A DNA stretch of 26,338 nucleotides from Chthoniobacteraceae bacterium (lineage in GTDB: Bacteria; Verrucomicrobiota; Verrucomicrobiia; Chthoniobacterales; Chthoniobacteraceae). Positions 1-8,496 of this stretch are shown here, one piece after another (position 1 is the first letter of the stretch; each line of letters begins with the position of its first letter). The position numbers and the translations under genes are program-made. The notes below the pieces were generated by a model. It was not told the origin of the DNA. It did not search any database and saw only the letters and a program-made list of their open reading frames with translations. The stretch is from assembly GCA_947478975.1 (NCBI GenBank), contig CANJYI010000007.1:1-26338 (forward strand). The letters are read 5' to 3'.

Positions 1-534
1 CACCCCTCCAATCCGGTAGCCCTCCTGGAAAAGACTCAGGCCGGTATCCACCATGTATTGGGCGGCCAGGTGCGGGGGGCGGGTGACGGCCAGAAAGTTC
101 TGGGCAAAGCCTCCCTGCGAACTGCCAAAGCTGCCCACCTTGCCTGAACTCCACGGCTGCTGCGCAAGCCATTCGCAGGTGTCGTAGCCGTCCTTCTGCT
201 CCCCCCAAGCCAACGCACGGTAGCCGACGTAACGCCCCTCGCTCTGTTGGGAACCGCGAAAACTTACCATCGCCACGACGTACCCGCGGCGGGCCAGATC
301 CGCCGAGTTCTTGCGGGACGCCGTACCGGTGAGCGGGGCATAGCGTTGCTCAAACAAGACGGGCCAGGGGCCCTCACCCTCTGGAAAATAAAGGTAGGCT
401 GAAAGGGCGGTGCCATCGCGCATCGGAATGCGCGCGGCGGCCTCTCGGACTCCCTCAAGTTTGAGTACGGGAAGGTCCTGTGCGAACAAAGTCGACGCAC
501 ATGCGACAAGGAAGAAGGCAAGATACTTGGACAT
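1..534 (-). CDS. CocE/NonD (S15-like) family hydrolase, 3' part outside window
   Basis: The reading frame is open from an ATG at 534 to the window edge, giving the first 178 residues; the C-terminal part is missing. Residues 1-18 look like a Sec signal peptide ending before AQDLP, so the product is probably exported. The following sequence (IPMRDGTALSAYLYFP, then YVVAMVSFRGSQQSEG) is the typical opening of the X-Pro dipeptidyl-peptidase S15/CocE alpha/beta-hydrolase family. The nucleophile elbow GSSQGG is visible, with the candidate catalytic serine near residue 139. The catalytic Asp and His would lie beyond the edge. Family members hydrolyse esters or acylated amino acids; the substrate here cannot be told. 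The gene lies downstream of the large PVC heme protein on the same strand, separated by 214 bases that hold a terminator, so it probably has its own promoter. Confidence 0.85.
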   Translation of the reverse strand, partial: MSKYLAFFLVACASTLFAQDLPVLKLEGVREAAARIPMRDGTALSAYLYFPEGEGPWPVLFEQRYAPLTGTASRKNSADLARRGYVVAMVSFRGSQQSEGRYVGYRALAWGEQKDGYDTCEWLAQQPWSSGKVGSFGSSQGGFAQNFLAVTRPPHLAAQYMVDTGLSLFQEGYRIGGV

Positions 535-703
535 GGGGGGCCTCTAGGAGGTTCCTTGGATCGTCAGCGCAAACGGATCTGCGGGCAATTGAAAACACAT
601 GGAAACAATTGCCTGCTCAACCTTTGTGCGAGGCCGAAAAAAGGAATCGAAACGCTACGATCCCGAGAGGAGGGCACGCATGGGGCGTGGTTTGCCTTAT
701 CGG

Positions 704-735
704 AAAAATCCGTCGCCTGCGGCGGAGGGACGGAT
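704..735 (-). terminator. Rho-independent terminator of the PVC heme-protein gene
   Basis: On the minus strand ATCCGTC (735-729... arm 729-735 on the plus strand) pairs with GACGGAT (arm 708-714), a 7 bp perfect stem, followed directly by a run of T residues (708-704). It starts 14 bases after the stop codon of the heme-protein gene at 749, which is the expected position for its terminator. Confidence 0.75.
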
Positions 736-748
736 CTCCTTGCGGCTC

Positions 749-3700
749 CTACTTTGCTGGGACCGGCTCGAGGAGCAGGTAGTCGAGCCCGAACATGTAC
801 GAGAGACGAGCGGCGGGGTTTGCGCCGGTGATTTCCACAGACAACTCATGTTCGCGGGCGTCGAGCTCGAGCTCGGCCAGCACGAGTTCCTGGGTGTTGG
901 TCACCTTGGAGCCGAACAGGTCGATCTGGCCGTTTTCAAACACCTTGCCGTCCAGCCCCAACCGCACCACGGCATAGTCGGGGGCGCGGCTGAAGACCGC
1001 CTTCAGGCGGTACCGCCCCGCCTTGGCAACGGGCAGCGCCACCTTCAAGACGTCTCCGGGCTTCCCGCCCGTCCACCACAAGTGCGAATCGCCCGACCAG
1101 ACGCCGTCCTTGAAATGCCCCATCTTCTGGGGGGCAACGCGCAGACCCGGACTCAACACCTTGAGAGACTCGCCCTCCAAGGCGCCCGCCACGCGCATGA
1201 GAGCCGGCGCAGTCTCCCCGGGCAGCGCCACCTGGCGCGCACTCCCGAGGTACCCCACCAGATCCCGCATCTGTTCCTGCGTGAGGCCGGCAAACAAGCC
1301 CGCCGGCATCATCGAAATCCCCGGCTTCTCCTCCTTGGCAATGTCGCTGCGCCGCACCCGCTCCTCGGTCCCCACCGACTGCAACGTCACGATCGCCTCG
1401 GTCTCTTCCCTCACCATGCCGCTGACCAAACGCCCGTCCTTGAGCGTGAAGATGTGCAACTCGTAGTCCTTTCCTATCAGGGCGTTTGGGTTGGTGACGT
1501 TCTCGAGGATATAGTCCAGATCCGCGCGGTTGGAGCCGGTCAGATCGGGCCCGATGTTTCCGCCTTCGCCGAAGAGTTGGTGGCACTGGCCGCAGCTGTT
1601 TTTGAAAAGCTGCCGCCCCTCGGACAGGTTCGCTTTCTTCAAAAAACCGGGCGTCAACACCGCCTTGTACTTGGCGTGCTCCTCCGCCGCGGTCTTTGCG
1701 ACGGCATCGGAATCGCCCGCACGCACCGTCCCCCACACCCGCTCCAACATTTCGAGCAGCGGCCCGTCCTTAAGTCCGGCGATCTGCCGGGCGGCGAAAC
1801 TCGAAACCCCACTGCGCGGGATACGCTTTGCTTCCACCGCTTGCAGAAGCAGGCGCGCCGAGCCCGCCCGCGCGGCCAGCAACAGAACGGCCGCAGCTTT
1901 TTCCTCGCCCGAAAAGACGGGGTAGCGCTCGATGACCGTCCGTACAAACCGCGCCGGGGCAGCCTCCACTCCGGCCAGATCGCCGGAAAGCGTGGCGCCC
2001 GCGCGCAACGCGTCCACACGCAGGGCCGGATCCGCCAGCAAATCGAGGAGAAGTTCCGCAATGCCGGGAGCCTTCGCCGAGGCGAGTGTTTGCAAGGCCT
2101 GCTGCCGGCGGGGCAAGGCCCCCTTGGAATCCCGCGCCAATGCTTCCAACTCGGGAAAGGCGCGGACATCGTTGAAGGCCGCGGCAACCGAGGTGCGCGC
2201 GTCCCTGAGCCGGGTGCCCGTCTCCGGGGAATCTGCGGCGTCGATCAGTCCCTGAAGGCGCGGATAGGCCGCGTTCCAACGCGCGGGGGCAGCCAACTGG
2301 AACCGGCCCTTTAGCACCTCCACGAGCGGCGACAAAAACAGCAGCGCCTCCTGCGCGGAGCGCGCCTCCGTCACCGCCCCCACCAAGAGCGCCCAGGCTT
2401 CGGGCGTCTGCAGTTCTGCGACGCGCCGGGCGATCAACTCGGCGGGAAGCGTCATTTTGGAATTCTTGGCCAGAGCCAGCGCCCGCTCCGGCGCCCCGGG
2501 CACCGCGGGTTCGATGGCGAACCAAACCATCTGCGGCAGGTTGTGGTCGGTGTTGTCCTCCCCGTGCTGCAAAAGCGCCTCCACCACCTCCCACCGCTTT
2601 TCGTTCGGCAGCCGCTGCAGCGCGCTGGCCACTGCCAGCCGCACCACGGGCGACGCGTCAGACTTCGCGCTTTGCTGCAGCTCCGACACCGGTGCGGCCC
2701 CCGGCTTCTCCGCGTTCAACTGGATGTCCCAGAAGCGCACATAGGGCTCCGCATTTTGGAGCGCCTTCCGGTCCAGCTTGTACTCCACTCCGGCGCAGCG
2801 CAGCCACCACAGCACCCGCAAGACCGTCTCCGTCGGCGCCCCTTTTTCGACAAGCTCGACGGCACGCCGCACCAGTGCCGCATTGGACTGGATTGCCTGC
2901 CCCTGCTCGGCCGCCTTACGCCTCGCCATCCGGCTCAGCCAGGCGTTCTCCTGCAGCTGCAATTCCAACGTAGACTCCGGCGTCCACAAACCCGGCGACT
3001 CGCGCCAAGGCTTCCATCCCTCTGCGCGCACACGGTAAAGCCGACCGTTGGTGCGGTCCCAGACTTCAGACTTCCCCGTATGGCATTTCTGCCGGTCGTA
3101 CCAGTCGCTGAAAACCACACTCCCGTCCGGCGCGGCCTTCAGCGTAACCGCGGTGAAGTTGAAGTCGTTGGACTTCAAAAAGTCGGGCAGATGGGCGGCG
3201 CGGTAACCGGACCCCTCCTGGATCAGGTTTTCCTGGTTGATGCGCTTTCCGTGGATGTTCCCAAACAGCGGCCGGTTCTTGTACTCCGCGGGAAAGTGGT
3301 TCCCCTGGTAGAGACACAGCCCGCAGTGGGCGTGGCCCCCTCCGGACTCGTCCGAGGTCTCCCTTGCAGCAGCCCACGCCGCGCCCACAAAATGCGCATG
3401 GTCGGCGATCGTCTCGATGTTTTTGTATACGTACGGATTAAAGTGCCCCAGCGGATTGGATTGCCGCAGATAGTAGGCGCCCTGGATGACATGCCAGAAG
3501 TGGGGGATCACGCACGCCTCGGAGAAAAACTGTCCGAGTGAGTTGTAATCCAGCCCCCACGGATTGGAGGTGCCCTGGGCGAAAAGCTCGAACTTCTCCT
3601 GCACCGGGTGCCAGCGCCAGTAGGCGCAGTTCATCGCCGTGCGGGGACGCTGCGCCTGCGCCGGTCCCGTACAAACACGCACCTGCGAATGGGTGAACAC

Positions 3701-4327
3701 CCCGTGGCACCCGTAAAGCCAGCCGTCAGGCCCCCAGATGAAGGAGTTGAGCGTCTCGTGGGTGTCCTGCCACCCAAAGCCATCGGCAAGCACGCGAGGC
3801 GCTCCCGCGGGCTTGTCACCGCTTGCGTCCAGTGGGATGTGCAGCAGGTAGGGAGCCGCCCCGACGTAGACGCCTCCAAAGCCGACCTCGATTCCGGAAA
3901 CCAGGTTGAGCCCCTCGATGAAGACCTTGCGCGTCTCGTAGATGCCGTCACCGTTTTCGTCCGAGAGGATCAGGATGCGGTCTGCACCGCCCAACAGGTT
4001 GGCCAGATCTTCCGGGGCGAGCTGGTCGAGGTTCGGGGAGTCGTCGGGCCGGGGGACCGGAGGTTTGCCGGCGCGCTGCGGATAGGTGTTTCCCTCGACC
4101 ACCCAGAGCCGGCCGTGTTCGTCCCAGCAAAAGGCGATGGGTTGCACGATACTGGGTTCCGAGGCGAGCACGTCCACGGTGAAACCGTTGGGCATCGTCA
4201 TTTTGGAAACCGCCTCGGGAGGGCTCAGTAGCGGATTGGGCTCGGCGGCACGGCCGATCCCAAAGAGGGACACGGAGCAGAGAGACAGACAGGCTAGGGC
4301 ACGGAGACTCAGGGGGGAGATGCGCAT
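749..4327 (-). CDS. PVC-type heme-binding CxxCH protein with N-terminal dehydrogenase-like domain and HEAT-like region
   Basis: The product has 1192 residues and a Sec signal peptide (about residues 1-28). The N-terminal part (about 35-420), beginning MPNGFTVDVLASEP and containing WDEHGRLWVVEGNTYP, matches the Pirellula/Verrucomicrobium 'putative membrane-bound dehydrogenase' beta-propeller type (TIGR02604-like, related to sorbosone dehydrogenases). An alpha-helical stretch rich in Ala and Leu (about 480-880) looks HEAT-like. A single class I heme site, CGQCH near residue 912, with a likely axial Met in SMMPAGL further on, defines the TIGR02603-type cytochrome domain. The last ~125 residues form an extra domain with beta-strand character (VLKVALPVAKAGRYRLKAVF) resembling carbohydrate-binding modules. 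Known of the family: secreted or periplasmic, found across PVC bacteria, biochemical role largely unproven. Inferred: oxidation of a sugar-like substrate with electron transfer through the heme. The gene is 72 bases downstream of rsmH on the same strand. Confidence 0.88.
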   Translation of the reverse strand: MRISPLSLRALACLSLCSVSLFGIGRAAEPNPLLSPPEAVSKMTMPNGFTVDVLASEPSIVQPIAFCWDEHGRLWVVEGNTYPQRAGKPPVPRPDDSPNLDQLAPEDLANLLGGADRILILSDENGDGIYETRKVFIEGLNLVSGIEVGFGGVYVGAAPYLLHIPLDASGDKPAGAPRVLADGFGWQDTHETLNSFIWGPDGWLYGCHGVFTHSQVRVCTGPAQAQRPRTAMNCAYWRWHPVQEKFELFAQGTSNPWGLDYNSLGQFFSEACVIPHFWHVIQGAYYLRQSNPLGHFNPYVYKNIETIADHAHFVGAAWAAARETSDESGGGHAHCGLCLYQGNHFPAEYKNRPLFGNIHGKRINQENLIQEGSGYRAAHLPDFLKSNDFNFTAVTLKAAPDGSVVFSDWYDRQKCHTGKSEVWDRTNGRLYRVRAEGWKPWRESPGLWTPESTLELQLQENAWLSRMARRKAAEQGQAIQSNAALVRRAVELVEKGAPTETVLRVLWWLRCAGVEYKLDRKALQNAEPYVRFWDIQLNAEKPGAAPVSELQQSAKSDASPVVRLAVASALQRLPNEKRWEVVEALLQHGEDNTDHNLPQMVWFAIEPAVPGAPERALALAKNSKMTLPAELIARRVAELQTPEAWALLVGAVTEARSAQEALLFLSPLVEVLKGRFQLAAPARWNAAYPRLQGLIDAADSPETGTRLRDARTSVAAAFNDVRAFPELEALARDSKGALPRRQQALQTLASAKAPGIAELLLDLLADPALRVDALRAGATLSGDLAGVEAAPARFVRTVIERYPVFSGEEKAAAVLLLAARAGSARLLLQAVEAKRIPRSGVSSFAARQIAGLKDGPLLEMLERVWGTVRAGDSDAVAKTAAEEHAKYKAVLTPGFLKKANLSEGRQLFKNSCGQCHQLFGEGGNIGPDLTGSNRADLDYILENVTNPNALIGKDYELHIFTLKDGRLVSGMVREETEAIVTLQSVGTEERVRRSDIAKEEKPGISMMPAGLFAGLTQEQMRDLVGYLGSARQVALPGETAPALMRVAGALEGESLKVLSPGLRVAPQKMGHFKDGVWSGDSHLWWTGGKPGDVLKVALPVAKAGRYRLKAVFSRAPDYAVVRLGLDGKVFENGQIDLFGSKVTNTQELVLAELELDAREHELSVEITGANPAARLSYMFGLDYLLLEPVPAK

Positions 4328-4399
4328 AGGGGAGCGGGATGGGAGGGTTCCACCCTAGGCAAACAGCCCGTCGCCTGTAAGAGGATTTTTCGGCCCCGC

Positions 4400-5440
4400 C
4401 TAATGCGCCCCCGCCCGGATCGCCCAGCGCAGCTTGGCTGATTTCGAGCGGGTGTTGTCGTGGCGCTCCTGCGCCCCGGCGCGGACCACCTCCCGCGCCA
4501 CCTCTGCAAAATATCCCTCCCGCAGGCCGGCCTCGAACGCCTTCTTCACCCTCCGGTCTTCGCCGGAATGGAAGGTCAACACCGCGATCCGCCCCGCGGG
4601 CCCGACGCACTGGGACAGGTTGCGCAGAAGGGTGTCGAGCGCCGCCCACTCGTCGTTGACGGCAATCCGCAGCGCCTGGAAGACGCGCCGCACTGAAAGC
4701 TCCCGTTCCTCCGCCGGTCGGGCGGACAGCAGCGTCTGGATCCGGCGCGCAAGCTCCACCGTGGTGGTGAAATCCTGCCCGGCAAGCGCCCTCCCGAGAA
4801 AGTCCGCATGGGGTTCGTCAGCGTTTTCCACCAGCAGACCGGCCAGTTGGGCCGCATCCACCTTGCGCAAAAACGCCGCCGCCGGCTGCCCCTTGTTTGG
4901 GTTCATGCGCATGTCCAGGGGGCCCTCCAGTTTCAGCGAAAAGCCGCGCGCCGGATTATCCAACTGCATGGAGGAAACCCCCAGGTCCGCGAGAAGAAAG
5001 TCGGCGGAAGTCCGGCCTTCCCGCCCGAGCACCGCAGGCAGGCCGGCGAAATTGCTGCGGTACGCGCAAAAAGCCTCCGGGCCGAAGCCCTCCCTGCGCA
5101 GGCGCTCCTCAGTGCGGGGCAACTCCAGCGGATCGGCGTCCAGTCCGACCAACCGGCCGCCGGGTTGCAGCAGGGAAAGGATTTCGCGCGCGTGGCCGCC
5201 GTAGCCCAGCGTGCAGTCCACGCCAAACTCCCCGGGCACCGGCCGGAGCACCTCCAGAATTTCCGCCACCAGGATGGGCCGGTGGGTGCCCGCGGGGGTC
5301 TTCCCGGCGGAGAGCACGCGCGCAACGACCTCCGGGTATTTGGCCGGATCCAGCTCCTTGTATTTGTGCCCGAAGCCGCGCGGGTTTTTGCCCGAGTAAC
5401 GGGGGCGCCGGGTGTGCGGGACGACGGGTTCCTCGCTCAC
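4400..5440 (-). CDS. rsmH: 16S rRNA (cytosine-1402-N4)-methyltransferase RsmH
   Basis: RsmH methylates N4 of C1402 in the decoding centre of 16S rRNA using SAM. Visible family motifs are the SAM-binding DCTLGYGGHA (from residue 75), DFLLADLGVSSMQLD, the GPLDMRMN signature and RIAVLTFHSGEDRRVK near the end. I chose a GTG start at 5440 because its G begins the stop codon overlap of the upstream gene (GTGA), a classic coupled junction; this gives 346 residues. The open frame continues further upstream to 5650 but that part lies wholly inside the preceding gene in another frame. Compared with the roughly 310 residues of the E. coli enzyme there is a basic N-terminal extension of about 50 residues (TRRPRYSGKNP...), which also occurs in RsmH of several other phyla. 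It is not in an mra/fts cluster here. Confidence 0.93.
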   Translation of the reverse strand: MSEEPVVPHTRRPRYSGKNPRGFGHKYKELDPAKYPEVVARVLSAGKTPAGTHRPILVAEILEVLRPVPGEFGVDCTLGYGGHAREILSLLQPGGRLVGLDADPLELPRTEERLRREGFGPEAFCAYRSNFAGLPAVLGREGRTSADFLLADLGVSSMQLDNPARGFSLKLEGPLDMRMNPNKGQPAAAFLRKVDAAQLAGLLVENADEPHADFLGRALAGQDFTTTVELARRIQTLLSARPAEERELSVRRVFQALRIAVNDEWAALDTLLRNLSQCVGPAGRIAVLTFHSGEDRRVKKAFEAGLREGYFAEVAREVVRAGAQERHDNTRSKSAKLRWAIRAGAH

Positions 5441-5796
5441 AGCTCGTTGTGTTTTTTGTTGGAGCCACGCGCTTTTTCCACCGGGTAGCGCTCCTCGTTG
5501 CGGGCCAGCTTTGCGGCAACCGCCTCGCCCAAGGGAATCCCAGTGACCTCCGCGAACTCCATCAGGAGAATGGCGACATCGGCCATTTCCCCTGCGATTT
5601 CTGCGCGTCGGCGGGAAACCCTCTCGAGGGACTGCTCCGGGGTCTGCCATACAAAGTGCTGCAGCAGTTCACCAGCCTCTGCGGTGAGGGCCACCGCCAG
5701 CTCCTTGGGCGAGTGAAACTGGGCCCAGTCACGCGCGTCGCGGAAGGCACAGACGCGCCGAGTTAGTTCAGAGATGGAGTCGTGGGATTCGGACAT
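5437..5796 (-). CDS. MazG-like (all-alpha) nucleotide pyrophosphohydrolase
   Basis: A 119-residue protein of the all-alpha NTP pyrophosphatase superfamily, closest in size and pattern to the RS21-C6/dCTPase-like single-domain MazG proteins. The metal-binding acidic motifs are visible: EAGELLQHF in the first half and EIAGEMADVAILL in the second, the ExxE and ExxD pair that holds Mg2+. Known for the family: hydrolysis of non-canonical or excess (d)NTPs to the monophosphate and pyrophosphate, in the cytoplasm. The exact nucleotide cannot be read from sequence. Its stop codon overlaps the GTG start of rsmH by four bases, so the two are almost certainly co-translated. The pairing with rsmH is not an obvious functional link. 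Confidence 0.87.
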   Translation of the reverse strand: MSESHDSISELTRRVCAFRDARDWAQFHSPKELAVALTAEAGELLQHFVWQTPEQSLERVSRRRAEIAGEMADVAILLMEFAEVTGIPLGEAVAAKLARNEERYPVEKARGSNKKHNEL

Positions 5797-5877
5797 ACAA
5801 AGACAGGGAATCCCCTGCGCAGGGCACCACCTTGGAACCGGGCTGTGAATTTATCAACTTTGCGAATGGGCGACCAC

Positions 5878-8436
5878 TTATGGAAACGCAACTTTGCAAA
5901 CCACCCGCTGGGCGCTCAATGGAATGCAGTTGTCCTGCGCCTCGACAGTGAGAGTCCGGGCCGGGTGCCTGCCCTTTTTTCGCAGGCTCAGGGTTCCGGT
6001 CTGCGGATTGAGTTCAAACGCCTCGTCCTCGTTGCCCGCTGTGAGGCGGTAGGTGAAGACCGTCCCCACGTCGGGATCCTTTCCTTGAAACTTTGCGATT
6101 GCGGCGCCCTCCGACGCACCGGCCGGGACGGCGACCTCGGCCGGACCTTCCACGCCTTCCATCGGCCGGTTGCCCTCCCACTCCGGCAGCTTCGCCACGC
6201 GGGCGCGCGCCGCTTCGCTCAGCCCAAACTCGCCAATGCCCAAGCCGTACTTCTGGAAAAACGGCAGGAGGTTGAAGCCCGACTCCTCGCAAAAACACAC
6301 AAAGAAACGGTCCCGTTTTGCGGAGGCCGCCTTTTCGGGGATCGCGTCCAGGGCCGGGTCGGCCCCCGGCTTTTGCAGCCAGTTCATCAGCCTGCCGAAG
6401 GCGCGCGCATAGAGTTCCCAACCGTGGCACTCCGCCAGCGTGAAGTAGAAGTCGTAGGCCACGTTCATTTTGCAGGCCTTCGCCCAGGTCCGCTCCGCAG
6501 CGGGCAAGGCCCGCCATTTTTCCCAGTCGGCCAGCCGGCTCTTGGCGTCAAAGGTTCCGTGGGAGTTGTTGTCGTAGGAAACACGGCCGTGCAGACGCTG
6601 CAGCACGAGGGCGGGCACCAGGTTCACGTCCACCTCCCCATGCGTGGCGATCGTGTAGTTGCCGTCAAAGCTGTCCTGAAAGGTGTGGCCGAGTTCGTGC
6701 AGAAAACCCCAGTCGCCCTGCCGGGGTCCCCGGCCCAGCAACGCGTCGGGGCCGTCTCCCTGTTCGGCTCCGTACATCATCATGACCGGATACCCCGCGT
6801 GCCCGTAGCCGACATAAATGTCCCGGTCCACCAGCATCGACTCCCCGCGCTTGCGCCAAGAGGCGTACCCGAGCAGTTGGTCCGCTGTTTGCACCGCACT
6901 GTGCCAGTATTTGGCGATGCTGGCGGGATCCTGCATGGAACGCAGCTGCTCGCGGGAAAAATATCCGGTCCAAAGCGGCGTTTCCAAGTAGCCCCACGCG
7001 CCGGGGGCCGCACTCACTGTTTTCCAATCCGCGGCCTGTGTTTTGTGGAGGGTAAACACCGGGGCCGCCACCGCCCCCTCAATGACCACCCGCACTTCTC
7101 CAAGGGAACAACCGGCGGGCACAAGGATGCTCACCAGACCGCCAAACGCGTTGGCGGCGGAGGTCGCCTCCTGCGCCAACGGAGTCAGCGTGCTGATCTC
7201 CGGAAAGCGTCTCCAGGAGTTGAGGTTCCAGTTCTTGTCGACATGAATGCCCAGCTCCAGTTTGAGCCCGGCGGCAACCGCCTCCTTCGGAAGGGTGACG
7301 CGCACCGCCGAACCTGGCTTTGCGTACAGTCCGGTCGCAATACGGGTGCGGTCTCCGTGGTTGATGAGCTTGTCGGGGCCGGTCGTGGCGTTGAAAACCA
7401 GCTCCCGCCGCTCCTCAGGGCCAGACGACGGCAAGCCGGGGTAGTCTGCGGCCAGCGGATGGGCCGGCGTTTTGTCGGGCGCCTGCCGCTGCAACCACCA
7501 GCCTTCGAATCTGGCCATCAGCGCGTCCACTGGCTGGAGGTTCCGGCGCAGCGGCTTTTCGGCGGTAAAGCGGCTCCAGCCCCTTTGGTCATGCAAGTGG
7601 GTGAGCGCCTGCTCCAGCGTTTGGGGGACGAAGTCTGCCGCAATGCAGCCCTCCAGCGCAGCCGCCGCCGTCTGACGCTCTGCCAAGGGGAGCGGAGCCT
7701 TCCCTTTCTGTTCCGCCGCGAGCGCGTCGATCGCGCGCAGGGCGCTTGCATGGACCGAGGGAAGCGGGGCGAGCGGATAGCGGGTCTCGCTGGGCCCCGA
7801 TTTCAGAAATGCGATTCCCGCCGACTGCATCAACGTGGACGCAAACTCCAGCAACTCCGGCTTGGCCGCCCAGGGGGTGGACGCAAAAACAAGCCCGCCG
7901 CCCGCATCCGAAAACCGGACCAAATCCGGCAATGCGGCCCGGGCAAGCTCGGGGGAAAGCGCATGCAGGTTGATATAAACGCACCCCGCCTTTTCCAGCG
8001 CCGAGGCAGCCCACTGCTTCGGCGCCTCGACCACGCGCACCCCGGCGGCCGTCCACTCCTTGGTGGAGCCCGCGAGAACCAACAGCTCCGCCGCCTGCTT
8101 ACGGGATGTCCATTCAACAAGATTCAACAGCCACCGGCGCATGGCGGGGGAGGCGGAGGAAACAAAGCTGGTGTGCGCCAGCGCCACGACCCGTCCGCCC
8201 TCGGGTCGGTCCCCGGCGTAACCGCACCCCACGACCACCTGGCGTTGCCCGGACTGAGCCAGAGGAAAGGCGAGCCTTCCGGCCAGAGCAACGCCGCCGG
8301 CGCTACCGCCCATCTCGAGGGTCTCCACCCCGGAGGCCAGCTGTGCGTGATCCTCCTTCCAGTCCGCACGGGCAACGGACACCAGACAACAAAGGAACGC
8401 CGCAAATGCAGCAAAAGAACGGGGGGGCTTTCTCAT
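5878..8436 (-). CDS. Secreted M60-like (enhancin/mucinase-type) zinc metallopeptidase with C-terminal cadherin-like domain
   Basis: The product has 852 residues from the ATG at 8436, chosen because a good Sec signal peptide (MRKPPRSFAAFAAFLCC...) follows it; an in-frame ATG ten codons upstream would spoil the signal. The gluzincin site HELGH is at about residues 580-584, with a downstream Glu (HGEVDVN, about residue 601) that fits the HExxH-(8-28)-E motif of the peptidase M60 family (PF13402). The N-terminal third (about 50-230) resembles a class I glutamine-amidotransferase-like fold (GGRVVALAHTSF, VYINLHAL) but shows no catalytic triad I can recognise. The last ~90 residues (YRLTAGNEDEAFELNPQTG) are cadherin-like. 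Known: M60-like enzymes cut mucin-type or other O-glycosylated proteins. Inferred: extracellular degradation of glycoproteins. It lies 60 bases downstream of the lipoprotein gene on the same strand. Confidence 0.88.
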   Translation of the reverse strand: MRKPPRSFAAFAAFLCCLVSVARADWKEDHAQLASGVETLEMGGSAGGVALAGRLAFPLAQSGQRQVVVGCGYAGDRPEGGRVVALAHTSFVSSASPAMRRWLLNLVEWTSRKQAAELLVLAGSTKEWTAAGVRVVEAPKQWAASALEKAGCVYINLHALSPELARAALPDLVRFSDAGGGLVFASTPWAAKPELLEFASTLMQSAGIAFLKSGPSETRYPLAPLPSVHASALRAIDALAAEQKGKAPLPLAERQTAAAALEGCIAADFVPQTLEQALTHLHDQRGWSRFTAEKPLRRNLQPVDALMARFEGWWLQRQAPDKTPAHPLAADYPGLPSSGPEERRELVFNATTGPDKLINHGDRTRIATGLYAKPGSAVRVTLPKEAVAAGLKLELGIHVDKNWNLNSWRRFPEISTLTPLAQEATSAANAFGGLVSILVPAGCSLGEVRVVIEGAVAAPVFTLHKTQAADWKTVSAAPGAWGYLETPLWTGYFSREQLRSMQDPASIAKYWHSAVQTADQLLGYASWRKRGESMLVDRDIYVGYGHAGYPVMMMYGAEQGDGPDALLGRGPRQGDWGFLHELGHTFQDSFDGNYTIATHGEVDVNLVPALVLQRLHGRVSYDNNSHGTFDAKSRLADWEKWRALPAAERTWAKACKMNVAYDFYFTLAECHGWELYARAFGRLMNWLQKPGADPALDAIPEKAASAKRDRFFVCFCEESGFNLLPFFQKYGLGIGEFGLSEAARARVAKLPEWEGNRPMEGVEGPAEVAVPAGASEGAAIAKFQGKDPDVGTVFTYRLTAGNEDEAFELNPQTGTLSLRKKGRHPARTLTVEAQDNCIPLSAQRVVCKVAFP

Positions 8437-8496
8437 CGAGCGAGAAGAGAGCAGACCCCGCGCCAACCGTCGGGTTCGAATGTCTGAAGGGATTTA

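Noticed and set aside
599..2314. Long open frame of 571 codons on the plus strand
   Set aside because: It runs antisense to the large PVC heme-protein gene, has an arginine/glutamine/histidine-rich composition typical of reverse-strand reading of GC-rich genes, and shows no domain.
5813..5824. Perfect 12-base palindrome CCCTGCGCAGGG between the pyrophosphohydrolase and M60 genes
   Set aside because: It has no loop, no T run and no second copy, so neither terminator nor operator can be supported.
8472..8480. GGTTCGAAT resembling a tRNA T-loop
   Set aside because: The flanks do not form a T-stem and no anticodon or acceptor arms can be found in the 60-base gap.
5782..8487. Open frame of 901 codons on the plus strand
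   Set aside because: It is the antisense shadow of the M60 peptidase gene, which has a signal peptide and intact active site; the shadow has low-complexity Arg/Gly/His sequence and no recognisable domain.
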